A stretch of 64,000 nt of DNA from Komagataeibacter xylinus (GTDB lineage: Bacteria; Pseudomonadota; Alphaproteobacteria; Acetobacterales; Acetobacteraceae). Position numbers and translations under genes: made by a program. The notes below the pieces were generated by a model. The model saw nothing but the letters and a program-made list of their open reading frames with translations. It was not told where the DNA came from and did no database searches. Below, one piece after another: positions 8,558 through 16,830 of the stretch. Position 1 is the first letter of the stretch, and every line of letters starts with the position of its first letter. Where the stretch lies: contig NZ_QQBI01000011.1 of NCBI RefSeq assembly GCF_004302915.1, positions 19,677-83,676 of the forward strand, in the 5' to 3' direction.

Positions 8558-8782
8558 ATGATGGACGATGTGTCTTTCCGGGGAGATCCTGATCCGTTCG
8601 ACTGTTGGTTGAAAAACGAATTGCGTGCCCGGTTCAATGATGTTGTGCGTGAACCGATCCCTGAAAGTCTGCTGCGCATTATTGGCGCGACTGAAGCTTC
8701 CGGGCATGTTCACGCTTCAAGACCTTCCTGGACCGAAGAGGAAGCTGTGTCTGATTACTTGGCTGATACCGGCTCCAGATGA
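8558..8782 (+). CDS. nepR: NepR-like anti-sigma factor
   Basis: A 74-aa protein starting MMDDVSFRGDPDPFD. The core PFDCWLKNELRARFND followed by VVREPIPESLLRIIGA matches the NepR domain: a Trp/Leu-rich first helix and the EPIP-x2-LL second helix that clamp an EcfG-type sigma factor. In alphaproteobacteria NepR is the anti-sigma factor of the general stress response and is released by phospho-PhyR. No phyR or ecfG lies in the window, so this is an orphan plasmid copy that could retune the host's stress sigma factor. The ribosome-binding site is weak. ATG at 8558 or 8561. Confidence 0.7.
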   Translation: MMDDVSFRGDPDPFDCWLKNELRARFNDVVREPIPESLLRIIGATEASGHVHASRPSWTEEEAVSDYLADTGSR

Positions 8783-8943
8783 TTTCGTATCGCAGATATG
8801 GCGTCTTGATGCTGTGCGGGCAACAGTTAATAGGATCACGGCAGAAGACAAGAAGTGTTGACGATCAGATAAAATACAGATGAGCGGGCACAGGACCCTA
8901 TAGATATCAGTTCAAGAGCATACCTGTTCTGCAATCTGCCAGA

Positions 8944-8962
8944 TCCTCGAAAACGTCGAGGA
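8944..8962. promoter_or_regulatory. Inverted repeat upstream of mucR
   Basis: TCCTCGA-aaacg-TCGAGGA, perfect 7-bp arms with a 5-base spacer, 63 bases before the mucR start. It could be an operator for autoregulation. The stretch 8783-8943 between nepR and this site holds nothing else I can support. Confidence 0.4.
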
Positions 8963-9025
8963 CTATTCCCAGTAGCGGTGTTATATACAGGGCCAGAGTT
9001 TTTTCGTCTGTTAAGGTGATGGACA

Positions 9026-9511
9026 ATGCCCGAAGAACAACAAAGACAGCTGGCGCTGACCGTGGAAATCATAACTGCTTATGTATCGGAAAATAAAATA
9101 TCGCCGGACGAACTTATCAGGCTGATTGGGACTGTTTACAATTCATTGTCCGTCCCGACCGCTTCGAGAGTAAAAGAACAGATACCTGCCGTTCCCATCA
9201 AGCGGTCCGTATTTCCGGATTATATCATATGTCTTGAAGATGGGAAAAAGCTGAAAATGCTTAAACGGCATCTGCAGGCATCATATGGCATGACGCCTGA
9301 AGAATATCGGCGGAAATGGGGACTTCCGTCTCATTATCCTATGGTCGCTCCCAATTACACAGCACGCCGATCGGAACTTGCACGAGAGATTGGACTGGGG
9401 CGGGATATAACGTCCACTGCCACCAAATCTGGTGATGAGGGCACGACAGAGCCTGCATTGCCTGACAGGCCGCAAGGACGCCGCCGAGGTAGAAAGAAGG
9501 CCGCCCACTAA
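9026..9511 (+). CDS. MucR/Ros-family zinc-finger transcriptional regulator (copy 1)
   Basis: A 161-aa protein. The conserved MucR core FPDYIICLEDGKKLKMLKRH followed by Tyr-Gly-Met-Thr-Pro-Glu-Glu-Tyr and PMVAPNYTARRSELA covers about residues 66-127. The Cys, Asp and two His of this core form the Ros-type zinc site. The N-terminal helix (residues 1-55) mediates oligomerisation in characterised homologues, which act as H-NS-like global repressors of horizontally acquired and exopolysaccharide genes. The C-terminus is basic (GRRRGRKKAAH). A second, longer paralogue lies at 49740-50408. Confidence 0.88.
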   Translation: MPEEQQRQLALTVEIITAYVSENKISPDELIRLIGTVYNSLSVPTASRVKEQIPAVPIKRSVFPDYIICLEDGKKLKMLKRHLQASYGMTPEEYRRKWGLPSHYPMVAPNYTARRSELAREIGLGRDITSTATKSGDEGTTEPALPDRPQGRRRGRKKAAH

Positions 9512-9900
9512 AAGGGGAACGCGCCGTCGGACTGGGCGGCGCGGCGATCTCCTGGCTTAGGAACGTAGCAATATACGAAGGCAGAACTTCTTCGCTACGC
9601 CGTAGGGTGCCGACTGCGGCTGTTCCTGTTTGACCGGACCATGATCCAGTTCGGGGCGTTACGTCGATAAATCCGGACGAAAGATGCCTTTTATACAATC
9701 CAGGTTGCGGATTGCGATCCTAAGCCTTTGCGTTATGCACCTTGTAGAAGAAGTCAGTTCTCAGTGAAAATCCATAGGCGATGACTACAAAGTTGTGCTC
9801 TCACGAGGGCAGCCTGCCTTTTCAGCTCGGACAATCCTTTTTCAGATCCCATGTCTGGTGACAGACAACTTTCTCCTTATTACGGGCGGTCCACGTGTAA
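9512..9900. other. Non-coding region between mucR and fic
   Basis: No supported gene in 389 bases between convergent genes. A GC hairpin GCGCCG/CGGCGC (9521-9526 and 9537-9542) lies just after the mucR stop and may act in transcript termination, though there is no T-run. Nothing else is recognisable. Confidence 0.4.
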
Positions 9901-11445
9901 TCATTCAGAGAATGAACGCCTCAGCGCCTCAGAGATGGCGTTCCAAAGCCTGAATTTTTCGATCATGGGATATTCTTTCTGAATCTTGCCGCTTGGTATG
10001 AAACGAGTGTCCCGTAATGACCGGATGATGCGGTCGGCATCCATATCCGGCATTTCAACAAGCTCCTTGAGTGCCTGCCGGGCGTTATGGTGTGACCGGA
10101 GATATATGGCTTCCTCTTTCATGTGGTGCTTGATGGTCATCTCTAGTGCTGCGCTGAGATAGATAACGTGGGGGGCGAAATTGATATAGCGCCAGGCCGG
10201 TCTCGCCAGATCAGGGTTCGAGAAGTCAAGATTGGATTTTATCCCATCAGGATAGGTCTTCATGTCACGATCGAAAGAGACATGATCCGTGATCTGTCGT
10301 ATCAGGGGTTTTGAAACCCTGTCCAGAATCTGGTCGTAGTTTCGCCTGCTCGTCGGGTCTCCAATGATGGTGGCTGAGATGGGAAGGATGATCTGGTCGG
10401 GGATGGCGCCGTCCCGCCTGAGAACGTCGTTTATCAGGAACCGGTGTACACGGCCGTTCCCGTCAGAAAGAGGATGGATGTAGACGAACCCGAAGGCTGC
10501 CACGGCGCTACGCATGACAGGGGACTGTCCTTCCGTCCTGTCGAGGAAAATTTTTAATCCTCCAAGCATATCCGCTACGTCTTGTGCGGGAGGCGCGAGG
10601 TAATGAACAACATTCTCGTACCTCATCGTGTATTCTCCAACGAATACCGGTGACAGCCGCAAGCCAAAATGCTCGGTTATTGTGACGTCACCGAGGATGT
10701 TGCGTTGCAAGTCGGCAAGGTCAGTATCTGTCAGGGGGACTGCCCCATGCCCTGTCCTCGTGGCGAGTACGTGGCTGAAGCGCTGGATCCGGTCAAGTTG
10801 GTGCGCCTCGCCTTCAATGGTGAAACTTGCCTTGCTTTCATGATTTGTCAGCCACACTGCGGCCCGGGCAAGCATGCTCTCGCCGAATTCCTGCACCAGT
10901 TCACCGTAACCGGCAGATACGTCCATCTCCGCAGCCGTCCTGAGTTGACTGGAAAGCGGGATAAAGGGACAAAAAAAGCGGTTCCCAGGCATGTTGTCAC
11001 GGACGCGCCATCTGCTGACGTTGCTCATCTTGTCCGGAGAAGCTGTTACCTGAAAAGATGCATCCAGGGCGGAAACGTAGTTGCCGCCGAGGTCGACTGG
11101 CGGCACGAGCGTTTGTCCGGTGACGAATTCATAGAGAAACGATGCCCGTCTGGCATATTGTCCGGTCGGTGCATTGTTTATCCACTCCTGGACAAAACTT
11201 GGTCCGGTCTTCGCAAAGACGCGCGCCAGCAACTCAAGGCTGGTGGGTTCGTGTCGCAGATGAAACTGCAGATGCGCGGCTGCCGTGTCGGCCGGACGCA
11301 TGTTTTCGGGATACGTCTCGATGCTGTATAAATTATGATGACTGCTCGACCGGCGACTTCCAAGCTGGCTTTTGACAGCCAGTCCGCCGAATGGCTCTGC
11401 ATCATATTTCAGTGCGAGCCACATGCCGCCGATCGGGTCTGCCAT
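9901..11445 (-). CDS. Fic-domain protein, class II with inhibitory motif (AMPylator)
   Basis: A 514-aa protein. The Fic catalytic loop HPLSDGNGR lies at residues 324-332 (consensus HPFxDGNGR, Leu for Phe), with the catalytic His, Asp, Asn and Arg all present. An inhibitory motif SFTIEG (S207, E211, G212; consensus [S/T]xxxE[G/N]) lies N-terminal to it, which defines class II Fic proteins: the Glu blocks ATP until relieved. Such enzymes AMPylate target proteins, often themselves or DNA gyrase/topoisomerase. The C-terminal 150 residues are helical with no recognised domain. No FicA antitoxin is adjacent, which fits self-inhibition. ATG at 11443-11445. Confidence 0.85.
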   Translation of the reverse strand: MADPIGGMWLALKYDAEPFGGLAVKSQLGSRRSSSHHNLYSIETYPENMRPADTAAAHLQFHLRHEPTSLELLARVFAKTGPSFVQEWINNAPTGQYARRASFLYEFVTGQTLVPPVDLGGNYVSALDASFQVTASPDKMSNVSRWRVRDNMPGNRFFCPFIPLSSQLRTAAEMDVSAGYGELVQEFGESMLARAAVWLTNHESKASFTIEGEAHQLDRIQRFSHVLATRTGHGAVPLTDTDLADLQRNILGDVTITEHFGLRLSPVFVGEYTMRYENVVHYLAPPAQDVADMLGGLKIFLDRTEGQSPVMRSAVAAFGFVYIHPLSDGNGRVHRFLINDVLRRDGAIPDQIILPISATIIGDPTSRRNYDQILDRVSKPLIRQITDHVSFDRDMKTYPDGIKSNLDFSNPDLARPAWRYINFAPHVIYLSAALEMTIKHHMKEEAIYLRSHHNARQALKELVEMPDMDADRIIRSLRDTRFIPSGKIQKEYPMIEKFRLWNAISEALRRSFSE

Positions 11446-12206
11446 TGGAATTAAATTCCTGCTGAATTGTCCAAAACCGTTTATTGATGCTTAAAATCGC
11501 ATATAAACGGTGTCTTGTGTAAAAATATATATATATGAACAGCCTTAGCTGCGCGTATTGTCCAGCAACTCTGACTGCCATGTTCGAACGCAGCCAGATC
11601 CAGGCGGTCTTCATTGTCGTAAATAAGTGGGTTTGCCTTTGTCGGCCCCATATGTCTGGTGATCGAAGCTGCCCGTGCCGGAGCGACAAACATGCGATGT
11701 AATTGCCGTGTGCCGATGGGATTCATGATGTCCTGCCTGGGGAAAAGCCAGCTACCAGAATGCATCACGTCCTGCTGGCGTTCGGCCTTTACCACTCCTG
11801 CAGCAAGGACGGCAGGTCTGCCGGAAGCAGGGTGTTCCGGTATCGTGCACCCTTGTCCCGTTTGATCTGGAGTAGCCGATGCGCAAGATCAGGTGAGTGT
11901 CCGGGTGATGAAGAAGCTCAACGCCGACAGGGTGGGATCTATGGTCGATGTTGGCCTGCCCGTCTCATTCTGGGCGATCTGGAACTGGCGGACAACCTCG
12001 GCCGTTGCCGTATAAGGTGACCGGATCAGAAACTTGGAAGCTACACTTTGCGCTGTTTCTGGTGTGCCCATTTCTGTGCCCGCATTGGATCGAACTCCCG
12101 GATGTAGAAACCAGGTTCAAGCCAATCATCATCAGTTTTCGACGGCCTTCTTCAGAACAACCGTGATAATCGGACATAAAAAATGTGTGGAGAGCCGTCC
12201 ATGCAG
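11446..12206. other. Non-coding or decayed region upstream of fic
   Basis: No intact gene is supported in 761 bases. The first 90 bases are AT-rich (an alternating TA tract near 11525-11535) and probably carry the fic promoter. A short coding-like frame without a start (EPGFYIREFDPMRAQKWAHQ, minus strand, about 12046-12140) suggests a decayed gene. Confidence 0.4.
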
Positions 12207-12386
12207 TTACGCTCGAAGCATCCCTTCGACGCGCGGGTCACGCGTGTATTCTTTCGTCACTTCGCCTTTGTGATCAATAATTCCCATTCGCTGAAGCGCC
12301 GCATGAGCAGCCTGTTTGCTCCTGGTGTTCGCAAGAGTCTGCTTTCTGATTGCTGCCAAAACAACCTGACGGGAGTTCGTCTTCAT
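12207..12386 (-). CDS. Small hypothetical protein (59 aa)
   Basis: Minus-strand frame from ATG (CAT at 12384-12386) to TAA, encoding MKTNSRQVVLAAIRKQTL, then NTRSKQAAHAALQRMGI, then a GEVTKEY-type tail. It looks coding: amphipathic basic helices, Ala-rich turns, and no rare-codon stretches. The ribosome-binding site is weak (GAGAC 2 nt before the start). It precedes the DUF1173 gene in reverse order with a 180-base gap. Family unknown. A small RNA- or DNA-binding protein is a guess. Confidence 0.45.
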   Translation of the reverse strand: MKTNSRQVVLAAIRKQTLANTRSKQAAHAALQRMGIIDHKGEVTKEYTRDPRVEGMLRA

Positions 12387-12565
12387 GTCTCTAATTATAA
12401 TGCTGCAGACCGCAGAAGTCTCGATGTTTCATATCAGCGTCCTGGATGAAACCCGCATTTCTCATTCCATGCGCGGTGTCCAATGATGTGGTCCCGATAG
12501 GGTTCGGTTGCGTCGACAAAGTCTGGAGCCCGGTCAGGCCGGATGAAAGTCATTGTCTGGCGTGA

Positions 12566-13882
12566 TCAGCTCAGCGTCGCTCCTTTTCTGGCGGGCGGAA
12601 AGGCTGGAATTCGGCTTTCCGTTGTTGCATCCCATGACCACCATCCGCCTCTGCCAAAAGTCATGTTGTAGTAGTTTTCCTTCCCGGCTCGTCTGGCGGT
12701 GTAGGCCTCGTCCGTGCGACCAAAAACTTCCATTGGATATCCGGCATTCCGCGCAGTGTCCCACAGGATGAAATCGGGAAAAACGAGATCCCGTTCCGCG
12801 TCGAAACGCAGTGGTTTTTCGAATGCGCGTCCCGCTGCCACGAGGGCATCGGCTACCGCCAGTTCATGACTGCTTTCGAAAGGAAGCATGCTGCGAGAGA
12901 CGGTCATCAGGGCACCGGTCCTGACTTCCGCCTGGATCCAGCCCCTCCACCGGCTATTGGGCGTTCCGATGTTTCGTGCCGTCACATAGAGCAGCGCTAC
13001 AACGTGCGCCTGCCGCGCCGCTTCGGGCAGGGCGAGCGTGGCTGCCGCCAGTTGGTGCGACCGGGCAAGACGGTTCCTCTCGGCTGCAGGCACTGTCAGA
13101 AAGCAGCGGTAACCGTCGCGCTGACCGTTCAGGGCCATGGTAAAATTGCCCCTGGGGTCTGGTTCCAGAGCCTCCACAAACCCGATCAGGAACAGATGGT
13201 TTTCCTGTCCTTCTGTCCTGACAATGGCATGAAAACGCCGTCCGAACTTTTCATGCCCTGGGGCAACAGGGCAGAGAAGATCGGAGATCAGTCTGCCCTG
13301 CGCCCGGATCCGGGTTCCGGCAGAGGCAATCCGACCCAGGGCAACCGTCGGTGTGCGGTGTCTGGCAAATTGCGGCAGCCATTCGGTCAGCCCCGCCCGT
13401 TCCCATAGAAGATGGAGCAGCCCGAGAGGCGTCATTCGGCGCTGTCGCGCCTGTCCGGGCCGATCTGAAGCAGGCAGCGGCGTGTCATCGACTGGCCGGG
13501 GTGGCCCCTTGCGGCGCAGGCCGATCGACAGGGTCACAGCGACATCCCCATCCTCACCCTCGCGAATTACGCTATTTACATAGCTGGCGCGCCCACTTTT
13601 CTCCGGATCAGGTTTGTAGAACGGGCATGTCTTTTCATGAAGTGGCCCTTCGTTTGGCCATACGGCGAGGTGATAACTGTGACTGTCCGCCCGGTAACGG
13701 ATCTGTAGAGGCAGTGAGGCCCCGCGATGCTGGCACAGGCATCGCGCCTTGTCAGAACGCTCCGCGCTCCGGCTCTCATCATATTTTGCCTTCAGGCGGC
13801 GTTCCCAGCGCTCCGGGTCGGTGCGGCGCCATTCGAGCTGGAACCTTTCCCCGCCGGGAAGGATGATGATCGTGCCGGTCAT
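12566..13882 (-). CDS. DUF1173 family protein coupled to the coupling-protein gene
   Basis: A 438-aa protein with the DUF1173 pattern: an N-terminal zinc-ribbon-like region (CLCQHRG near residue 48, HEKTCPFYKPD near residue 84) and a long alpha/beta C-terminal part ending with a nuclease-like FPDFILWDTA and PMEVFGR (about residues 367-394). The family is found in conjugative plasmids and genomic islands, but its biochemical role is not established. The start overlaps the stop of dotL by 4 nt, so it is the last gene of the dotD-dotL operon and is probably made with the coupling protein. A DNA-binding or substrate-handling role is inference. Confidence 0.75.
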   Translation of the reverse strand: MTGTIIILPGGERFQLEWRRTDPERWERRLKAKYDESRSAERSDKARCLCQHRGASLPLQIRYRADSHSYHLAVWPNEGPLHEKTCPFYKPDPEKSGRASYVNSVIREGEDGDVAVTLSIGLRRKGPPRPVDDTPLPASDRPGQARQRRMTPLGLLHLLWERAGLTEWLPQFARHRTPTVALGRIASAGTRIRAQGRLISDLLCPVAPGHEKFGRRFHAIVRTEGQENHLFLIGFVEALEPDPRGNFTMALNGQRDGYRCFLTVPAAERNRLARSHQLAAATLALPEAARQAHVVALLYVTARNIGTPNSRWRGWIQAEVRTGALMTVSRSMLPFESSHELAVADALVAAGRAFEKPLRFDAERDLVFPDFILWDTARNAGYPMEVFGRTDEAYTARRAGKENYYNMTFGRGGWWSWDATTESRIPAFPPARKGATLS

Positions 13883-16221
13883 GCCGAGGTTTTTTCTCGC
13901 AATATCCTGATCTGGGCGAGGATTTCCTTCTCGGTCATCCCGGTGCCAGCCGCGCCCTCCTTCGGTGCGCCTTTTGTCATCGCGTCCCTGACACCCAATA
14001 TAAGCAGTGCCTGATGCCGGGCTACACCAGGCTGCCGGTCCACGCGGCGTTCAATGGCCTCCAGGCGTCCAAGCAGGTGACCGTCGATGGGAGGTATGGT
14101 GCGGGGCTGTGTCTGAAAACCGGGTTTCGGGGTGGAGGCAGCATCACGCAGCATATAGGAGAACGGTGTCAGCATGTCTGTTCTGGCTGCGTGTTCGTTC
14201 CCTTCATCGTCATTGGCGGTCGCAACCCGGCATGGTGCGGCGGCGACTGCTGCACCAATCTGTGCAAAATTGCGCAGGATGTCTTGAGAACCTGAACCGA
14301 GGCGGTCGACTGCTTCCTCGAGTGCGCGAACATCCGGTTCGTCGTGTACCGTGGTCAGTTCAGACTGAAACAGGCCGCCTTCGATCGTCGCGAGGAGGGC
14401 GAGCAACTGCTGGTCCGGGGGCACCCGATTCAGGTCCAGCGGCGCTGCAAGCATGACCGGCTGGGCCATGCGGATCGCGCCTGACCGCCCATTGACGGCG
14501 GCAAAGAACGTCTTCGAATGGACGATGCGACCGGCATACATCGTTATGGCCTCGCCCTCGATGAGCGACTGAAGGTCTGCCCAGGGAATACGAGCGACTT
14601 CCCGGACTTCGGCACCCCGTCCTTCCCGGTAACTTCCCGCGGAGTTGCCTTCAAAATGCGTGGCCTGACTGACCTCGATCCGATCGGACTGCTTTTCGAT
14701 CCACTCGCGCGTGCGCATGGCATCCTGCAGGCGCATGGCGTGGGTAAGGTTGGCGTTGCCGAGCAGGGTAAAGGCTTTGTCGCCGATGCGTGTCGTGAGA
14801 CCCGGAAGATCCTGAAACCCCAGCCAGAACATGCAGTTCAGGCCGCGTCCCATGGCCAGCTGCCGGTCCATGCCGTCCGTGACGTAGGCGGAGAGTTCAT
14901 CGTAGAAAAAATGGAACGGCGCGTCGCCGCTGCCTGCCTTGAGCTTGAAGACCTGCTCGGCGGGGCCGTCGAGGCGGGCGCCAAGAAGCTGGGCCATGAC
15001 GCCGCGACCGGCCGCGACCACGATCTTGCCCAGTCCGGCCAGCGTATCCGAGGAATTCTCCAGCGCGGGCAGCGTGACGACGAGAATGCGGCGGTTCAGC
15101 ACCACATCGCGCATATCGATGTCGGGCGTCTGGGCGCGGAAGATATGCCCGAGACTGACGCCAAGCTGCGTGAAGACTCGGGTGAAATACATCTTGGCGT
15201 AGCCATGCTGCTCGCTCGGTTTGTTTTCTTTCTGCTCATTCCACGCCAGCGAGGAATCATACCCCGGCAGTTCGCCCAGATAGGCCTGGGCTGGATAGAG
15301 GATATCGTCGGGAATTTCGGGAACGCTGATCTCGATGGGGTGATCGGAGCCGGGATTGCGGATCAGGAATACGCGATGCCGGGCCAGCGTGCCGATCCAG
15401 CGCAGTTCCATGGCGTAGCGCATGGTCTCGATGTTGATCGGCACGCCGTGGGTGTCGCGCATCCAGGTCAGCACTGGCGCGATCGTGCCGGCAAGGCCGA
15501 CAGCACGGTCCCGAAAGACGCCGTTGGCGTCGTTGCTCGACGGCTCACCAAGCTGGCTGACCAGCATTTCACGGATGGCGTCGGCATTGCCGGTCGCAAA
15601 CGGATTGAACGTATTGGACTGGCGGATGCCGCTTGCGGTCAGAAAATTGAGATTGAGCACCTGGTCGTCCAGCCCGAAGCGGCGGGCGAGCGCCAGTACA
15701 TCGCCGTGGACCGTGTTGTCACCCTTGCCGTCGATCAGGATGAACCCAGATCCATGCGCGAGAGGATTGGCCAGCAGGGAGATGGCGGATGTCGTTTTGC
15801 CTGCACCCGTTGTGCCGGGCACGGCGGCGTGCTGGCGTCCCGCGTCGGATGAAAGCCAGAGTTGCTGGCCGGTCAGTCCGTCCGTTCCAAGATATATGAT
15901 GCCTGCCGCCGCCCGCGGCCGACGGGTTTTGGGATCAAGATCGTGTTTATCCTTCAGTCCGCAATACCTGGGCAGATGAAAAGGCAACACGGGTTGGCGG
16001 GTCATGACCCAGAGCGTCAGGCAGAGGGCGAGGGGAAAGGTGATCCCGACGATCGCGGGAGCCAGCACGCTGAGCCCTGCCAGCATCATGAGAGCAAACC
16101 CGGAACTGCTGGATTGCAACTCTTCGGCGATCCGGACCGTGAAGGGACGCGTATCGCGATAGGTAGCGCCGTGTTTCAGTTGCTGGTGGACCTGCGGTCC
16201 GCCGATCTCGCGCTTCACCAT
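13879..16221 (-). CDS. dotL: Type IV coupling protein DotL/IcmO/TrbC
   Basis: A 780-aa membrane ATPase. Two transmembrane segments lie at about residues 41-73 (FALMMLAGLSVLAPAIVGI, then ALCLTLWVM). Walker A PGTTGAGKTT is at residues 135-144, and HFFYDELSAY supplies the Walker B region. It is the receptor that recruits relaxase-DNA to the I-type (Dot/Icm) channel, as TrbC does in IncI plasmids. Length and domain order match the family. It lies downstream of dotM and a small membrane gene and overlaps the DUF1173 gene. It seems intact. Confidence 0.93.
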   Translation of the reverse strand: MVKREIGGPQVHQQLKHGATYRDTRPFTVRIAEELQSSSSGFALMMLAGLSVLAPAIVGITFPLALCLTLWVMTRQPVLPFHLPRYCGLKDKHDLDPKTRRPRAAAGIIYLGTDGLTGQQLWLSSDAGRQHAAVPGTTGAGKTTSAISLLANPLAHGSGFILIDGKGDNTVHGDVLALARRFGLDDQVLNLNFLTASGIRQSNTFNPFATGNADAIREMLVSQLGEPSSNDANGVFRDRAVGLAGTIAPVLTWMRDTHGVPINIETMRYAMELRWIGTLARHRVFLIRNPGSDHPIEISVPEIPDDILYPAQAYLGELPGYDSSLAWNEQKENKPSEQHGYAKMYFTRVFTQLGVSLGHIFRAQTPDIDMRDVVLNRRILVVTLPALENSSDTLAGLGKIVVAAGRGVMAQLLGARLDGPAEQVFKLKAGSGDAPFHFFYDELSAYVTDGMDRQLAMGRGLNCMFWLGFQDLPGLTTRIGDKAFTLLGNANLTHAMRLQDAMRTREWIEKQSDRIEVSQATHFEGNSAGSYREGRGAEVREVARIPWADLQSLIEGEAITMYAGRIVHSKTFFAAVNGRSGAIRMAQPVMLAAPLDLNRVPPDQQLLALLATIEGGLFQSELTTVHDEPDVRALEEAVDRLGSGSQDILRNFAQIGAAVAAAPCRVATANDDEGNEHAARTDMLTPFSYMLRDAASTPKPGFQTQPRTIPPIDGHLLGRLEAIERRVDRQPGVARHQALLILGVRDAMTKGAPKEGAAGTGMTEKEILAQIRILREKTSA

Positions 16222-16224
16222 GCC

Positions 16225-16830
16225 TCAGTCTTCCAGCCCAAAAGGAGATTTTCCCGTGCCGATCGTATGCGGTACGGGCGCTGTTGGTGCCGTGGGGGAA
16301 ACCGGCGCCGTCGGCGCTGTCTGCGCGCCACCTGGGGGGTGCGGATAAATGACGACGGGCCGCTGCGTCATGATGCGTCGTGCGGCATCAATTTCCGCGC
16401 TCGCCGGGTGACCGTCGGGATTGCCGACCACATTCCCGTCGACCGGCATGTGCTCGCCCGGGACATAGGTTGAGCGGACCCCTGGCGCGCCTTCGTCCGT
16501 CATGGGCGCGCCGGAGAGTGGGGGTAGAATTGCAGGCGGCCGTAGCATGCCAGCGGGCCCCGTGTCGGGAACAGTGCGGTCGGAAACCATGGCCTGACGT
16601 GTGCCGATGATCAGGATGGCGGCCAGTCCTCCAGCGATGAGCGCGGGCAACGCTTTTTTCAGGCGCCAGTGCCGTGATGCTTCCGGTGCCGGTAAAGTCG
16701 GGACCGCGCTGCTCGTCTCCATCTGCCCGAAATCAGATCCGAGATGGAGATGGAGGGGCTGTAAGCCTGTCCCGTCGAGTTCAATGGTGATGGGAGTCCG
16801 GCCATCAGCGTGCAGGATGATACGGGTCAT
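16225..16830 (-). CDS. Proline-rich single-pass membrane protein between dotM and dotL
   Basis: A 201-aa protein starting MTRIILHADGRTPITIELDG. The start is chosen for an AAGGA 10 nt upstream; it lies 26 nt inside the end of dotM. One transmembrane helix (ALPALIAGGLAAILIIGT, about residues 59-76) follows a cytoplasmic domain. The periplasmic part is rich in Pro and Ala (QTAPTAPVSPTAPTAPVPHT). The stop lies 3 nt from the dotL start. The position suggests a component of the coupling complex, but I do not recognise the family. Confidence 0.7.
   Translation of the reverse strand: MTRIILHADGRTPITIELDGTGLQPLHLHLGSDFGQMETSSAVPTLPAPEASRHWRLKKALPALIAGGLAAILIIGTRQAMVSDRTVPDTGPAGMLRPPAILPPLSGAPMTDEGAPGVRSTYVPGEHMPVDGNVVGNPDGHPASAEIDAARRIMTQRPVVIYPHPPGGAQTAPTAPVSPTAPTAPVPHTIGTGKSPFGLED

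Noticed and set aside
12046..12140. Short coding-like stretch on the minus strand (EPGFYIREFDPMRAQKW)
   Set aside because: No start codon and a stop just upstream. Probably a remnant of a decayed gene, too short to assign.
14518..15852. A 444-codon open frame on the plus strand
   Set aside because: It lies antisense to dotL, whose motifs and length are clear. Its product has no recognisable domain and the frame is explained by GC-rich codon structure of the real gene.
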